Below are positions 9,347 through 18,621 of a DNA stretch of 64,000 bases, in pieces. Under the pieces are notes generated by a model. That model was not told the DNA's origin, searched no databases, and saw only the letters and a list, made by a program, of their open reading frames with translations. The DNA is from CAMCYM01 sp964405405 (GTDB taxonomy: Bacteria; Bacteroidota; Bacteroidia; Flavobacteriales_D; Sanyastnellaceae), in assembly GCA_964405405.1 (NCBI GenBank), contig CAYONT010000002.1, forward strand, positions 1 through 64,000, read 5' to 3'. The stretch's first letter is position 1. Each line of letters starts with the position of its first letter. The position numbers and the translations under genes were made by a program.

Positions 9347-10489
9347 TCAGTTCCCCAAGCGTGCGTTGATCTCCTGTACCTTGGCGTCATTCCCCATCCG
9401 GGTGTAGATGTCACGCAACGACCGGAGCGTGTCCCTGTCCTCCGGATTGATCTCTCCCGCACGCTCCAAATAAGGAATTGCCTTTTCAAAACTGGCCTTC
9501 GCACTATCCTGCAGCGACTTTTCCTCGGCCTTCTGTGCCTGCGTCATGCGCGGACTCCACAAATCATTTGCCTTGTTTATGTCCTGAACCGCACGGTTGA
9601 AAAACATCGCACCCAGATTGTAATTTGCATCAAAGTAATCCGGCTGTACTTGGATGGCCTGTAAATATGCTGCTTCTGCCTCGGCTGTCTTGCCCAGGTT
9701 GTCATAAACACTGCCCAAGCTAAACCACAAAATCTCATTCGTTGGATCCAGCTCCGTGGCCGCAATCAAGTTGTTCTCTGCCCGCTGGTAGTCCTTCGCC
9801 TCCAAATAGATGTTCAGTTCCTCGATTAAAATCGCCTGTTCTCTGGGATAATTCGCACGAGCGGATTGTAAAACTTGAATGGCATCCTCCATTCGTCCTG
9901 CCTTCCTGAGCAGGCCAGCAATGAAAAGGTAGGTGTTGGGAATTTGATACCCCAGATCAGCACAGGTTTGGTAGCGAGCGATGGCCAAATCAATGGCCTC
10001 CGCCTTCTCATAGCACAGAGCAGCGTTGAAAATCGCGGTGGTATCGGTGATGCTGAAGTGCTGGGAAACTTGGCTGGACAAATCAAATCCCTGGGCGGCT
10101 TCGGCGTAAAGCTGTTGGTTGTACTGTTCCAAAGCCCGTTCCATGCTCACGCCTTGCACCTGCGATAAACCTGAACGGATTTCGCGATCGTACATGTCCT
10201 TGGCGTCCAACGAATCCGCTACCAAGTAACTCGCAAAGGCGATTTCCAAGGCGTTGGGATACTGATCTCGAAATGCCGCGGTTCGGGCAATGTTCACGTA
10301 AATGTCACCCCGATAACGCCAGGTTTTTTCTTTTCCGGCTGCGTCGGGGTTGGCGATGGCCTGATCGATGTATCCCGCAGCTGCGTCGTATTTCCCGCTT
10401 TTGTTTGCGTTGTAGGCAGAAACGACTTCTTTCTGGGCCGTTGCTCCCAAGAAAGTCCCAATGAGGCAGATGGTTAGGAGTGGTTTCAT
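9347..10489 (-). CDS. Exported tetratricopeptide-repeat protein
   Basis: 380 residues. A signal peptide (MKPLLTICLIGTFLGATAQ) is followed by a series of TPR helices: AIFNAALCYEKAEAIDLAIA, IPNTYLFIAGLLRKAGRMED, NEILWFSLGSVYDNLGKTAE and YFDANYNLGAMFFNRAV, ending with another repeat before the stop. TPR arrays are protein-protein interaction scaffolds; being exported, it probably acts in the periplasm. The start at 10489 is the ATG before the signal peptide. It lies 49 nt downstream of gyrA on the same strand, and this pairing recurs in Bacteroidota from general knowledge. It converges on the adhesin gene with 42 nt between stops. Confidence 0.85.
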   Translation of the reverse strand: MKPLLTICLIGTFLGATAQKEVVSAYNANKSGKYDAAAGYIDQAIANPDAAGKEKTWRYRGDIYVNIARTAAFRDQYPNALEIAFASYLVADSLDAKDMYDREIRSGLSQVQGVSMERALEQYNQQLYAEAAQGFDLSSQVSQHFSITDTTAIFNAALCYEKAEAIDLAIARYQTCADLGYQIPNTYLFIAGLLRKAGRMEDAIQVLQSARANYPREQAILIEELNIYLEAKDYQRAENNLIAATELDPTNEILWFSLGSVYDNLGKTAEAEAAYLQAIQVQPDYFDANYNLGAMFFNRAVQDINKANDLWSPRMTQAQKAEEKSLQDSAKASFEKAIPYLERAGEINPEDRDTLRSLRDIYTRMGNDAKVQEINARLGN

Positions 10490-10538
10490 TCGCTCGTGAT
10501 TTGAATCTGATGAGGAGGTTCCAATTCTGATGCCAAAG

Positions 10539-13073
10539 TTATTGTTCCGATGGGGTGATTTCGTCCAGTCCGCCCTCTGTTCCCATCCCCTGATCCGAAA
10601 CGCTGGAATCCCCCTCCCCTTCCTCCGATTCGTCTCCACGGGGAACCCGACAAATGGAGGCAATCACATCATCGCCACGCAGTTGAATCAGCCGCACCCC
10701 TTGCGTGGCCCGCCCCATGACACGGAGTTCCTGAACCCCGGTCCGAATGGTGATGCCACTTCGGTTGATGATCATCAGGTCATCCTCATCGGTAACTTCC
10801 AGAATGCTGATGAGTGCACCCGTTTTTTCGGTGATGTTCATGGTTTTTACGCCTTTCCCTCCACGGTTGGTGATGCGATAATCATCCACCGACGAACGCT
10901 TGCCAAATCCATTCTCCGAAACCACCAAAATGTCCGCTTTGTTGGCGTCTACACACACCATGCCGATGACCTCGTCACCCGGACCGCCCAGCGTGACCCC
11001 CCGAACCCCCATGGCGGTTCGACCTACCGCACGCGCTTTCTCTTCGTGGAAACGAATGGCCTTGCCCGAACGCAATCCGATGATGATTTCGTTCTGACCA
11101 TTCGTTAAACGTGCTGTCAACAACTCATCGCCATCTCGAACGGTGATGGCATTGATTCCCGTGGCCCGAGGTCGCGCATAAGCAGACAAAGTCGTCTTCT
11201 TGATGATGCCTTGTTTGGTTCCCAAAACCACGTAGTTGCCCTCCACATATTCCCGGTCCTTCAGGTCAAGAACTGGAATGTAGGTCAACACCTTGTCACC
11301 TGGCTCGATGTGAATCAAGTTTTGAATCGCACGTCCTTTCGAAGTCTTGCTGCCCTCTGGTACATCAAAAATCCGCATCCAGAAACAACGGCCCTGGGCC
11401 GTGAAAATCAGCAACCAGTTGTGGTTCGTGGCCGTGAAGATGTGCTCGACAAAATCCTCATCCCGCGTGGCAGCTCCCTTCGAGCCAACGCCTCCCCGCC
11501 CCTGTGAGCGATAATCCGTCAAACGTGTTCGCTTGATGTATCCGGCATGGGAGATGCTGATGACCACCTGCTCATCGGCGATCAAATCCTCCATGCTCAC
11601 ATCTGCACTGCTCAATTCGATCAGGCTTCGCCGCTCATCGCCGAAGCGGTCCTTCATATCCAACAGTTCGGCCTTGATAATGGCCATGCGCCGCTCCACC
11701 CGGGCCAGGATGTCTTGCAAGTCCGCAATCACCTTCATCAACTCCTCATATTCGGCGCGAAGTTTATCCCGTTCCAGTCCGGTCAAACGTTGGAGCCTCA
11801 TGTCCAAGATGGCACGTGCCTGAATCTCCGACAAGGCAAATCGGTTCATCAAACCTTCCCGGGCTTCATCGGGCGTAATGCTGGCACGGATGAGCGCAAT
11901 GACTTCATCCAAATTGTCCAATGCAATGATCAAACCCTGAAGGATGTGCGCGCGTTCCTCAGCCTTGCGCAATTCGTACTGGGTGCGCCGAATCACCACC
12001 TCGTGGCGGTGTTCAACGAAGTAGCGAATCAGGTCCTTTAGATTCAAAAGCAGGGGCCTCCCTCCTACCAGCGCGATGTTGTTGACCGAGAAGGTGCTTT
12101 GCAGTGCGGTATACTTGTAGAGGGTATTGAGCACCACCGAGGCCATGGCTTCCCGCTTGATCTCATAGACAATCCGCATCCCATTCCGGTCCGACTCATC
12201 CCGAATCTCCGAAATCCCTTCAATCTTCTTTTCGTTGACCAAATCGGCGGTCTTCTTGACCATGTCCGCTTTGTTTACCTGGTAAGGAATCTCTTCGACG
12301 ATGATTTGTTCCCGACCTGATTTGGTCTCTTCAATCCGAGCCTTGGCCCGAACGACAATGCGCCCTCGCCCGGTGTGGAAGGCCTCTCGCACGCCTTCCA
12401 TGCCATGAATGATACCTCCTGTTGGGAAGTCAGGAGCCTTGACGTGCTCCATCAATTCCTCAATGGTGATGTCCGGATTGTCGATGAAGGCCACCGTGCC
12501 ATCCACCACTTCACCCAGGTGGTGAGGTGGCATGTTGGTTGCCATGCCCACCGCAATTCCACTCGCGCCATTCACCAACAAATTGGGGAGCTTGGCTGGC
12601 AGAACCGTCGGTTCCTCCAGACTCTCGTCAAAATTGGGGCGAAAATCAACGGTCTCCTTGTCCAAATCGGCCAGCATTTCCTCTGCCACCTTCCGAAGCC
12701 GGGCTTCGGTGTAACGCATAGCGGCTGGGTTGTCGCCATCGATCGAGCCGAAGTTTCCCTGGCCATCGACCATCGGATAGCGCAGGGACCACTCCTGTGC
12801 CATCCGAACCATGGTGTCGTACACGGAACTGTCTCCATGAGGATGGTACTTGCCCAGTACCTCACCCACGATACGCGCTGATTTCTTGTGGGCTCGGTTC
12901 GACATCACCCCGAGATCGAGCATTCCATAGAGAACGCGCCGGTGGACAGGCTTCAAACCATCCCGTACGTCGGGCAACGCTCGGGATACAATCACAGACA
13001 TCGAGTAATCGATGTAAGCGGACTTCATCTCATCGGCGATGTTGATCTGGACGATCTTTTCTCCTTCTGCCAT
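10539..13073 (-). CDS. gyrA: DNA gyrase subunit A
   Basis: 844 residues, normal length for GyrA. The N-terminal breakage-reunion domain has SVIVSRALPDVRDGLKPVHR. The quinolone-resistance region reads HPHGDSSVYDTMVRMAQEW with the susceptible-type Ser and Asp retained. AAMRYTEARL carries the catalytic Tyr. The C-terminal beta-pinwheel contains a GyrA-box-like YRSQGRGGVGSKG, distinguishing it from ParC, and ends in an acidic tail (RGDESEEGEGDSS). Together with GyrB it introduces negative supercoils using ATP. The ATG at 13073 starts MAEGEKIVQINI, the usual GyrA N-terminus. It diverges from clpC across 241 nt. Confidence 0.97.
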   Translation of the reverse strand: MAEGEKIVQINIADEMKSAYIDYSMSVIVSRALPDVRDGLKPVHRRVLYGMLDLGVMSNRAHKKSARIVGEVLGKYHPHGDSSVYDTMVRMAQEWSLRYPMVDGQGNFGSIDGDNPAAMRYTEARLRKVAEEMLADLDKETVDFRPNFDESLEEPTVLPAKLPNLLVNGASGIAVGMATNMPPHHLGEVVDGTVAFIDNPDITIEELMEHVKAPDFPTGGIIHGMEGVREAFHTGRGRIVVRAKARIEETKSGREQIIVEEIPYQVNKADMVKKTADLVNEKKIEGISEIRDESDRNGMRIVYEIKREAMASVVLNTLYKYTALQSTFSVNNIALVGGRPLLLNLKDLIRYFVEHRHEVVIRRTQYELRKAEERAHILQGLIIALDNLDEVIALIRASITPDEAREGLMNRFALSEIQARAILDMRLQRLTGLERDKLRAEYEELMKVIADLQDILARVERRMAIIKAELLDMKDRFGDERRSLIELSSADVSMEDLIADEQVVISISHAGYIKRTRLTDYRSQGRGGVGSKGAATRDEDFVEHIFTATNHNWLLIFTAQGRCFWMRIFDVPEGSKTSKGRAIQNLIHIEPGDKVLTYIPVLDLKDREYVEGNYVVLGTKQGIIKKTTLSAYARPRATGINAITVRDGDELLTARLTNGQNEIIIGLRSGKAIRFHEEKARAVGRTAMGVRGVTLGGPGDEVIGMVCVDANKADILVVSENGFGKRSSVDDYRITNRGGKGVKTMNITEKTGALISILEVTDEDDLMIINRSGITIRTGVQELRVMGRATQGVRLIQLRGDDVIASICRVPRGDESEEGEGDSSVSDQGMGTEGGLDEITPSEQ

Positions 13074-13129
13074 CTTGTCAGGTTATGGAATCGAGGGCTT
13101 CAACGCGCCCTATTCAATGCTTTTCCGGA

Positions 13130-13137
13130 CGAAATTA
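13130..13137 (-). promoter_or_regulatory. Candidate gyrA -7 box (TAATTTCG on minus strand)
   Basis: It differs from TAnnTTTG at one position and lies 57 nt upstream of the gyrA ATG. The same TAATTTCG octamer precedes rpsA. No -33 TTTG at the classical 19-nt spacing is visible. The rest of the 241-nt gyrA-clpC intergenic stretch (13074-13314) shows no gene. Confidence 0.3.
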
Positions 13138-13314
13138 CACCGGATTCAAACGGGTTGGGCAGTGGGAGCTGGGTTCTTCTCCACAATTCGCACGATGTCC
13201 TGTGGATAAACGTTGGGATTGGCAAGGTCTTTGACCCTGGTGTGCAGTAGTTTTATGGACGTAACCTCGAAAGGGGAAACAGAGTACAAGCAAGGAGCAA
13301 AGGAACCCACCATC

Positions 13315-15957
13315 ATGGACGCGAAATTTTCCCCCCGTGTAAAGGATGTTATCGCCTACAGCCGCGAAGAAGCGCTTCGTTTGGGGCACAATTACATCGG
13401 AGTTGAACACCTCTTGCTGGGAATCATCCGGGAGGGTGAAGGCACGGCCGTCCGCATTCTCGAAGGCTTGAACTGCGACATGCAAAAGTTGCGGAAGGTC
13501 GTCGAAAGCACCATCCGCCCAGCGGGTGGAAAGTCGGTAGGAGCGGGCAACATTCCACTGGTCAAGCAAGCGGAGAAGATTTTGAAGATCACCTACCTGG
13601 AAGCCAAGATTTTCAAGTCGAACACCATCGGAACAGAGCACCTGCTGCTCAGCATCTTGAAGGATGAGGACAACGTGGCGACCAAATCATTGAACGCATT
13701 CAACATCGACTACGACGTGGCAAAGGAAGAATTTGAGAGCATTTTGAACGAGGAAGGAGCACGGGGTGAAACCGGCAATGGCCCAAGGGCAGAGTCCTCT
13801 GGATACGGAGAAGACGAAGGGGACGGCAGCGTAGGGGGAGCAGGAGGCGGAGGCAACCTCGGGGGCAGTGGTCGAAAAGTAGACCCCAAAAGCAAGACCC
13901 CAGTCCTTGATAACTTTGGGCGGGATTTGACCAAGATGGCAGAGGAGGGCAAATTGGATCCCATTGTTGGGCGCCAGAAGGAAATCGAGCGCGTGAGCCA
14001 AATCCTGTCCCGCAGAAAGAAAAACAACCCCATTTTGATCGGCGAACCCGGAGTAGGCAAGAGTGCCATTGCGGAGGGTTTGGCCTTGCGCATCATCGAA
14101 AAGAAGGTCAGCCGGGTCCTTTTCAACAAGCGGATCGTCACGCTCGATGTAGCATCCCTTGTGGCAGGAACCAAGTACCGGGGCCAGTTCGAAGAGCGCA
14201 TGAAGGCGGTCATGAACGAATTGGAGAAATCACCGGATGTGATATTGTTCATTGACGAGTTGCATACCATCGTCGGTGCGGGAGGAGCCAGCGGTTCGTT
14301 GGATGCCTCAAACATGTTCAAGCCAGCACTGGCTCGTGGTGAGATTCAGTGCATTGGCGCAACGACCTTGGACGAGTACCGCCAACACATCGAAAAGGAT
14401 GGCGCACTGGAGCGTCGCTTTCAGAAGGTCTTGGTGGAACCGACCACGGTGGACGAGACCATTCAGATCCTGAACAACATCAAGGACAAGTACGAGGAAC
14501 ACCATTCCGTTGCATACACCCCCGAAGCGATCGAGGCTTGCGTGAAACTGACTTCGCGTTACATCACGGACCGCCACTTGCCGGACAAGGCCATTGATGC
14601 CCTGGACGAAGTCGGCAGCCGGGTGCACTTGAACAACATCCACGTTCCGCAAGAGATCTTGGACATTGAGGCCGAGATCGACCGAATCAAGGAAGAAAAG
14701 GTCCGGGTGGTCCGGAGCCAGCGTTATGAGGAGGCCGCTCAGTTGCGGGATACTGAACGCAATTTGCTCGATCGTTTGGAACGAGCAAAGGCCCAATGGG
14801 AAGAGGACAGCAAAAACCAGCGGGTCACTGTGACCGCAGAGCACGTCGGCGATGTGGTGGCCATGATGACAGGAATTCCGGTTCAGCGGATTGCTGAGAA
14901 GGAGAGCGGAAAGCTTGCCCGGATGGACAAGGATTTGCAGGGCAAAGTCATCGGTCAAGACGATGCCATCCAGCGCATCGCCCGCTCCATCAAACGCAAC
15001 CGTGCGGGACTCAAAGATCCCAACAAACCCATCGGTTCATTCATCTTCCTGGGACCGACGGGTGTAGGAAAAACGCAACTGGCCAAGGTGTTGGCGCGCT
15101 TCATGTTTGACAGCGAGGAGGCATTGATTCGGATCGACATGTCTGAGTACATGGAGAAGTTCGCGGTCACCCGATTGATTGGTGCGCCTCCGGGCTATGT
15201 GGGCTACGAAGAAGGTGGCCAATTGACCGAAAAGGTGCGCCGACGCCCCTACTCCATCGTGCTTTTGGACGAGATCGAGAAGGCGCACCCTGATGTATTC
15301 AATCTGTTGCTGCAGGCTTTGGATGATGGACAAATGACGGACAGCTTGGGTCGGAGAATTGATTTCCGAAACACCATCATCATCATGACCTCCAACATTG
15401 GTGCACGACAGTTGGCTGACTTCGGAACCGGGGTGGGCTTTGGAACCCAAGCGAAGTTGTCGAATGAAGAGGCAAACCGGGACAGCGTCATCCAAACGGC
15501 CTTGAAGCGTGCATTTTCCCCTGAGTTCTTGAACCGAATCGATGATGTGATCTTGTTCCAGAGTTTGAAGCGCGAACACATTCACCAGATCATTGATTTG
15601 GAGTTGGGATCCCTCATTCGGCGTATGGAGGACCTGGGGTACGGAGTGGAAGTGACCGATCGGGCGAAGGATTTCCTTGTGGACAAGGGTTATGATGAGA
15701 AGTTTGGTGCCCGTCCATTGAAGCGTGCCATTCAGAAATTCTTAGAGGATCCGATCGCAGAGGAAATCATCAACGGCAACGTGGCAGAGGGTGATTTGCT
15801 CAAAACGGATCATCTGGAGGGTACAGATGTTTTGGAAATCACGCATGTGAAGTCGGGGTTCCAACCGAAACGCCCGACCGAACCTGAGTCGGCAAGTCCG
15901 ACCGGGGGAAGCGATGGCAGCAAACCTACCAAGGACAGCCCTGCAAAAAAGAAATGA
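13315..15957 (+). CDS. clpC: ATP-dependent Clp protease ATP-binding subunit ClpC
   Basis: 880 residues. Domain order: two Clp N-terminal repeats (about 1-150; SREEALRLGHNYIGVEHLLL), a Gly/Ser-rich linker (about 165-185), AAA1 with Walker A GEPGVGKSA and Walker B ILFIDELHT, and a UVR-type middle region (RYEEAAQLRDTERNLL). AAA2 follows with Walker A GPTGVGKTQ, Walker B VLLDEIEKAH and an arginine finger near NRIDD, then the D2-small domain. The middle UVR region and N-repeats mark ClpC rather than ClpB or ClpA. It unfolds substrates for ClpP or acts as a chaperone in the cytoplasm. The ATG at 13315 starts MDAKFSPRV, the normal N-terminus, and AAGGA lies 10-15 nt upstream. The C-terminal tail is Ser/Lys-rich. 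Confidence 0.95.
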   Translation: MDAKFSPRVKDVIAYSREEALRLGHNYIGVEHLLLGIIREGEGTAVRILEGLNCDMQKLRKVVESTIRPAGGKSVGAGNIPLVKQAEKILKITYLEAKIFKSNTIGTEHLLLSILKDEDNVATKSLNAFNIDYDVAKEEFESILNEEGARGETGNGPRAESSGYGEDEGDGSVGGAGGGGNLGGSGRKVDPKSKTPVLDNFGRDLTKMAEEGKLDPIVGRQKEIERVSQILSRRKKNNPILIGEPGVGKSAIAEGLALRIIEKKVSRVLFNKRIVTLDVASLVAGTKYRGQFEERMKAVMNELEKSPDVILFIDELHTIVGAGGASGSLDASNMFKPALARGEIQCIGATTLDEYRQHIEKDGALERRFQKVLVEPTTVDETIQILNNIKDKYEEHHSVAYTPEAIEACVKLTSRYITDRHLPDKAIDALDEVGSRVHLNNIHVPQEILDIEAEIDRIKEEKVRVVRSQRYEEAAQLRDTERNLLDRLERAKAQWEEDSKNQRVTVTAEHVGDVVAMMTGIPVQRIAEKESGKLARMDKDLQGKVIGQDDAIQRIARSIKRNRAGLKDPNKPIGSFIFLGPTGVGKTQLAKVLARFMFDSEEALIRIDMSEYMEKFAVTRLIGAPPGYVGYEEGGQLTEKVRRRPYSIVLLDEIEKAHPDVFNLLLQALDDGQMTDSLGRRIDFRNTIIIMTSNIGARQLADFGTGVGFGTQAKLSNEEANRDSVIQTALKRAFSPEFLNRIDDVILFQSLKREHIHQIIDLELGSLIRRMEDLGYGVEVTDRAKDFLVDKGYDEKFGARPLKRAIQKFLEDPIAEEIINGNVAEGDLLKTDHLEGTDVLEITHVKSGFQPKRPTEPESASPTGGSDGSKPTKDSPAKKK

Positions 15958-16256
15958 ACCGAGGCTTGAAGTTTTTGCGCAACCGATATGTAGCCACCTT
16001 GCTTCTCGGCTTGGGTTGGGTTTCGTTTGTGACGGATATTGACCTGTTCTTCATCTGGCGTTCACAGCAGGAGCTTCAAGATTTGCGCAAACAAGAGCTT
16101 CATCTGAAGGCATCTATCTCCGATGTGCAAGAGGATTTGACCCGCTTGACCTCCCAGGTGAGGAACTTGGAGCATTTGGCCCGGGAGCGGTACTTCATGA
16201 AGCGTCCCGATGAGGACATCTTCCGCATGATTCCAGTCGTGCGGAACCAGGAGTAA
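15954..16256 (+). CDS. Septum formation initiator family protein (FtsB/DivIC-like)
   Basis: 100 residues. A short cytoplasmic N-terminus and one membrane segment (YVATLLLGLGWVSFVTDID region, about 12-35) precede a long coiled coil (about 38-75; QELQDLRKQELHLKASI). The terminal LARERYFMKRPDEDIFRMIP is the typical FtsB/DivIC ending. These proteins join the FtsQLB-type division complex at the septum. The start overlaps the clpC stop by 4 nt (ATGA), so translational coupling to clpC is likely. Confidence 0.88.
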   Translation: MNRGLKFLRNRYVATLLLGLGWVSFVTDIDLFFIWRSQQELQDLRKQELHLKASISDVQEDLTRLTSQVRNLEHLARERYFMKRPDEDIFRMIPVVRNQE

Positions 16257-16258
16257 CG

Positions 16259-16915
16259 TTAGCTGGGAACCCGTTCTGAGAACAACCCTTCCCAAGTGGT
16301 CCGGATGGCCTCTACGACCTGCGGAAGGCTGTCTCCATCGGTCAACAGGGCGAACAAGAGGCCGTAGAGTGCTCCATACAAGTGCGCGTCATGGGCTACC
16401 CGCGTCCTTCCCCAACGGTCCATGTAGTGCTCGTAAGCGAAGAACAGCAAGCCCACAACCACTGCGGGGAGAGGTATGAAGAAGAAGGAAACCCGGGAGT
16501 GCGGAAAGTACACGATGTAAGCCATGAGAACGGCAGAAACAGCACCAGATGCCCCCAGAGCTGCGTAACCCGGGTTGTGGCCGTGTTTGTACATGGCAGG
16601 GAGCCCTGCGAACAACAACCCGCCGAAGTACAACCAAACAAAGCCCTGGTTTGGGGCCACCGGAATCCAACCGGGCTCCACATTTCCACTCGTCAAATGC
16701 CAAGAAACAACTTCTCCAAATTGCCAGAGAACCAGCATGTTGAAAATCAGGTGCGGCCAATCTGCATGGAGAAAACCGTGGGTGATGAGGCGGTGGATTT
16801 GGCCTTGCAACACCTGATGGGGCTTGAGCATGCCCGCCTGAAGAAAGGCCTCGGATTGAAAACCCAAGTAGCTGACCACCGCGGTTACTCCCATGATGGG
16901 ATACAGCCACTCCAT
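16259..16915 (-). CDS. Rhomboid family intramembrane serine protease
   Basis: 218 residues with about six hydrophobic helices. Family motifs are present: HGFLHADWPHLIFNM (oxyanion/His-Asn region), the active-site serine in LGASGAVSAVL, and the catalytic histidine in AHDAHLYGALYG. It cleaves substrates within the inner membrane. An in-frame TTG lies two codons upstream; the ATG at 16915 is preferred. It is 2 nt after the stop of the upstream lipoprotein gene, so it is the last gene of a ychF-lipoprotein-rhomboid run. It converges on the DivIC-like gene with only 2 nt between stops. Confidence 0.9.
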   Translation of the reverse strand: MEWLYPIMGVTAVVSYLGFQSEAFLQAGMLKPHQVLQGQIHRLITHGFLHADWPHLIFNMLVLWQFGEVVSWHLTSGNVEPGWIPVAPNQGFVWLYFGGLLFAGLPAMYKHGHNPGYAALGASGAVSAVLMAYIVYFPHSRVSFFFIPLPAVVVGLLFFAYEHYMDRWGRTRVAHDAHLYGALYGLLFALLTDGDSLPQVVEAIRTTWEGLFSERVPS

Positions 16916-16917
16916 GT

Positions 16918-17409
16918 TCAACTGCTGTGGTCCATGATGATGATCCAGCGGCCATCCTTTTGCAGACGCCAGCCCAGGGTGTAATGCCCCGACAAGGTGT
17001 CTCTAGCTCGGAATAGGTTCCATTTTCCGATCAGCAAGCCATGCTCTTCACCCAGGGGCAACCACTGGATGTTTTCAAAAGCGAGCGTTCCCATGGCTTC
17101 CCCATCCGGGTAACTGCGGGTGTAGTTCTCCAGGGTTTGGTCGTATCCGCGTGTGATGCCCCGGGAACCAATGAATACCAAGGCCGTGTCCTGCCAGTAG
17201 GCGGCTTTCATGAAACCCGAAATATCCCCCTGGTTCCAAGCGGCTTCTTGCAGGGCCATGGCCTGACGGATGGGGGTAGGAATCTCTTCCTGAGGCCTTG
17301 GTGGCGTGGCTTTCTGTCCACGTTCCGCCTGTGGACCGCCACAACCGAAGCCTCCCCATGCGCAAAGGGAGCAAAGCAATAGGCTCCGCCACAAACCCCT
17401 CGGCTTCAT
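16918..17409 (-). CDS. NTF2-like (DUF4440/SnoaL-type) lipoprotein
   Basis: 163 residues. The N-terminus has a hydrophobic signal with candidate lipobox GGFGC. A Pro-rich spacer precedes a compact alpha+beta domain that looks NTF2-like: IRQAMALQEAAWNQGDISGF, then DTALVFIGSRGITRGYDQTL and GHYTLGWRLQKDGRWIIIMD. In this family GDxxxF plus the terminal WRI.H(D) pattern is characteristic. The biochemical role is unknown; such domains often bind small ligands or act as subunits of secreted systems. Its ATG overlaps the ychF stop by 4 nt. Confidence 0.72.
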   Translation of the reverse strand: MKPRGLWRSLLLCSLCAWGGFGCGGPQAERGQKATPPRPQEEIPTPIRQAMALQEAAWNQGDISGFMKAAYWQDTALVFIGSRGITRGYDQTLENYTRSYPDGEAMGTLAFENIQWLPLGEEHGLLIGKWNLFRARDTLSGHYTLGWRLQKDGRWIIIMDHSS

Positions 17410-18503
17410 ACGTTGAACCGAAAGTGCATGATGTCCCCGTCCTTCACCACGTATTCCTTCCCTTCCACCGACAACTTGCCCGCTTCCTTTACGGCATGCT
17501 CCGAACCCAGTCCCACGAAGTCGTCATACTTCATGACCTCAGCCCGGATGAATCCCTTCTGGAAATCCGAATGAATGACACCTGCCGCTTCGGGTGCGGT
17601 GAAACCTCTTCGAATGGTCCAAGCGCGAACCTCCTTGACCCCAACGGTAAAATATGTTTCCAGCTCCAGGAGCTCGTAGGCCGCACGAATGAGCTTGGCT
17701 ACACCGGGTTCGGATAGTCCCAAGTCGCTGAGGAACTCCTTCCGCTCAGCCTCGTCCTCCAATTCTGCAATGTCCGCCTCGATGGCTGCCCCAATGACCA
17801 GGACCTGCGCGCCTTCTGCAGCAGCCAACTCCCGGGCCACTTCGACATGGGGATTGCCTGAAACAACCGAGCCTTCATCCACGTTGCAAACGTACAATAC
17901 CGGCTTCGCAGTCAACAGTTGCAATTCCTTCATCAACGTTTCTTCTGAAGGCTCGACAGCGACTGCCCGTGCAGAAATGCCTGCCTCCAGGGTCTGCTTG
18001 ACCTTCGTATACAAAGCCAAGGCCCGGGCAGCCTCTTTGTCTCCCGTTGCCGCAGCCTTCTTTACTTTCACCATTCGCGCCTCTACGGTTTCCAAATCCT
18101 TGAGCTGAAGCTCGAAGTCGATGACCTCCTTGTCTCGTTTCGGGTTGACGCTTCCGTCCACGTGCACCACATTCGGGTCATCAAAACAGCGCAGCACATG
18201 CAGGATGGCATCGGTTTCCCGGATGTTGCCCAGGAACTTATTGCCCAGCCCCTCCCCTTTGCTGGCACCCTTGACCAAACCGGCGATGTCTACGATTTCG
18301 ACCGTGGTGGGGACCAAGTTCTGAGGTTGAACCAGTTGGGCCAAACGATTGAGTCGCGGATCCGGGACCACAATGGTGCCGACGTTGGGCTCAATGGTAC
18401 AGAAAGGAAAGTTTGCACTTTGCGCCCGGGCATTGGACAAACAGTTGAAGAGGGTGGATTTGCCCACATTCGGCAACCCAACGATACCACATTTCAGCGC
18501 CAT
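17406..18503 (-). CDS. ychF: Redox-regulated ATPase / GTPase YchF (Obg family)
   Basis: 365 residues, normal length. The G1 P-loop is GLPNVGKST, followed by NFPFCTIEPNVG and the G3-like DIAGLVKGASKGEGLGNKFL. The specificity element NVDE replaces NKxD, the hallmark of YchF and its ATP preference. A helical insertion follows, then a C-terminal TGS domain (TFFTVGVKEVRAWTI-like, HSDFQKGFIRAEV). It binds ribosomes and takes part in stress responses. The ATG at 18503 is the natural start (MALKCGIVGLPN). It overlaps the downstream lipoprotein start. Confidence 0.96.
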   Translation of the reverse strand: MALKCGIVGLPNVGKSTLFNCLSNARAQSANFPFCTIEPNVGTIVVPDPRLNRLAQLVQPQNLVPTTVEIVDIAGLVKGASKGEGLGNKFLGNIRETDAILHVLRCFDDPNVVHVDGSVNPKRDKEVIDFELQLKDLETVEARMVKVKKAAATGDKEAARALALYTKVKQTLEAGISARAVAVEPSEETLMKELQLLTAKPVLYVCNVDEGSVVSGNPHVEVARELAAAEGAQVLVIGAAIEADIAELEDEAERKEFLSDLGLSEPGVAKLIRAAYELLELETYFTVGVKEVRAWTIRRGFTAPEAAGVIHSDFQKGFIRAEVMKYDDFVGLGSEHAVKEAGKLSVEGKEYVVKDGDIMHFRFNV

Positions 18504-18594
18504 GGATCCAGTTTTGAGGAAGTGCGCGAAGGTACTGCGCAATGCCTTTTCAACGGATTGTCCACAATGCACCGTATATTGATGCATGGCGCGG

Positions 18595-18602
18595 TAGTTT
18601 TG
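18595..18602 (+). promoter_or_regulatory. Candidate -7 box (TAGTTTTG) for the transketolase gene
   Basis: A perfect TAnnTTTG match 19 nt before the ATG at 18622, in the 118-nt divergent spacer between ychF and the transketolase half. A TTG lies 13 nt upstream, shorter than the classical 19-nt spacing. Confidence 0.4.
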
Positions 18603-18621
18603 CGGGACGAACGCAAAAGCC